From Commensalibacter melissae (GTDB lineage Bacteria; Pseudomonadota; Alphaproteobacteria; Acetobacterales; Acetobacteraceae): DNA of 64,000 bases. The notes beneath the pieces were generated by a model. It was given only the letters and a program-made list of their open reading frames with translations. It ran no database searches and had not been told where the DNA came from. The stretch's first letter is position 1. The number at the start of each line of letters is the position of its first letter. The stretch covers positions 62,001 to 126,000 of the forward strand of contig NZ_CP046393.1 of assembly GCF_009734185.1 (NCBI RefSeq). Direction: 5' to 3'. The position numbers were made by a program, and so were the translations under genes. Below, in pieces: positions 63,568 to 64,000 of this stretch.

Positions 63568-64000
63568 ATGAAATATGTTGAATTGGAAACTCATCAATCT
63601 TTTGGTGGACAGCAAAAACGGTTCAGACACTGGTCAGTCACACTGGACTGCGAAATGAGTTATTCAGTTTACTTGCCACCTGATTACAGGAATACAACTT
63701 TACCTATATTATACTGGCTTTCCGGTTTAACTTGTAATGACCAGAATTTTGTGACTAAGGCAGGGGCGCAAAAATATGCTGCAGAATTGGGAATTATACT
63801 GGTTGTCCCTGATACAAGTCCCCGAGGTGATATAATTCCTGACGCGCCTTCTTATGATCTGGGACAGGGAGCGAGTTTTTACGTTAATGCGACACAAGAA
63901 CCCTGGAAACAAAATTATCAAATGTTTGATTATATTTCCATTGAGCTTCCCAAATTGATCAAGCGACAATTTAAATCGAATGGCAGGCAATCTATTGCTG
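63568..64000 (+). CDS. fghA: S-formylglutathione hydrolase (partial, 3' end cut by window)
   Basis: The frame opens at ATG 63568 and stays open to the end of the window, about 144 residues. It begins ELETHQSFGGQQKRFRH and continues with the esterase-D-type YSVYLPP, LPILYWLSGLTCNDQNF and VVPDTSPRGD segments. The protein splits S-formylglutathione into formate and glutathione, the second step after FrmA. The catalytic Ser region (near SAGQS-type motif) lies beyond the window edge. It follows frmA directly, so both are likely in one transcript. Missing only the 3' part. Confidence 0.93.
   Translation, partial: MKYVELETHQSFGGQQKRFRHWSVTLDCEMSYSVYLPPDYRNTTLPILYWLSGLTCNDQNFVTKAGAQKYAAELGIILVVPDTSPRGDIIPDAPSYDLGQGASFYVNATQEPWKQNYQMFDYISIELPKLIKRQFKSNGRQSIA

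Overview
The window is 64 kb of AT-rich bacterial chromosome. Gene content points to an acetic acid bacterium (Acetobacteraceae, Alphaproteobacteria): a fused transaldolase/glucose-6-phosphate isomerase, a dense pentose-phosphate cluster, OprB-type porin, MetX/MetW, heme A synthase and many dehydrogenases of polyols. The low GC for that family suggests an insect-gut lineage such as Commensalibacter; this is an inference from gene content and base composition, not a proven assignment. No tRNA, rRNA, IS element, prophage or CRISPR array was recognised.

Layout. 1-5250: end of metX, metW, a YihY membrane protein, an RlpA-like lipoprotein-type protein, and the aroQ-accB-accC operon. 5255-18984: housekeeping singletons (apt, SDRs, a sirtuin, a 4Fe-4S-type uracil-DNA glycosylase, a glycosyltransferase, a large MscS-type channel, YigZ, TldD, heme A synthase, TVP38 protein, GST, ThiM). 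19147-20124: an HrgA/COG2958-type gene broken by one in-frame TAG. 20276-30067: cell-envelope block: DUF421 protein, bacterial alpha-2-macroglobulin, penicillin-binding protein 1C and a polytopic glycosyltransferase-like protein.

30166-41585 is a polyol-use island: two paralogous RbtT-type permeases, a xylitol/sorbitol-type dehydrogenase, a Gfo/Idh/MocA oxidoreductase, a DUF1971 protein, an RpiB-family isomerase, an EltD-like erythritol/threitol dehydrogenase, a DthD-like SDR, separate DhaK and DhaL kinase subunits, and an OprB porin. The enzymes can be read as polyol -> erythrulose -> erythrulose 4-phosphate -> erythrose 4-phosphate. Erythrose 4-phosphate is a substrate of the transketolase and transaldolase encoded just downstream.

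41641-58361: hisC, an ankyrin-repeat protein, then pentose-phosphate genes tkt, tal-pgi, gnd, pgl, rpiA and gntK. Between gnd and pgl sit a flavoprotein/Fe-S oxidoreductase, pyruvate:ferredoxin (flavodoxin) oxidoreductase and a HAD phosphatase. 58362-62025: a TonB-dependent receptor, a His/Cys-bearing DUF2946 protein and a dedicated TonB, together probably an outer-membrane copper-uptake set. 62422-64000: glutathione-dependent formaldehyde oxidation (frmA and the 5' part of fghA). Many convergent gene pairs are separated by long perfect hairpins.
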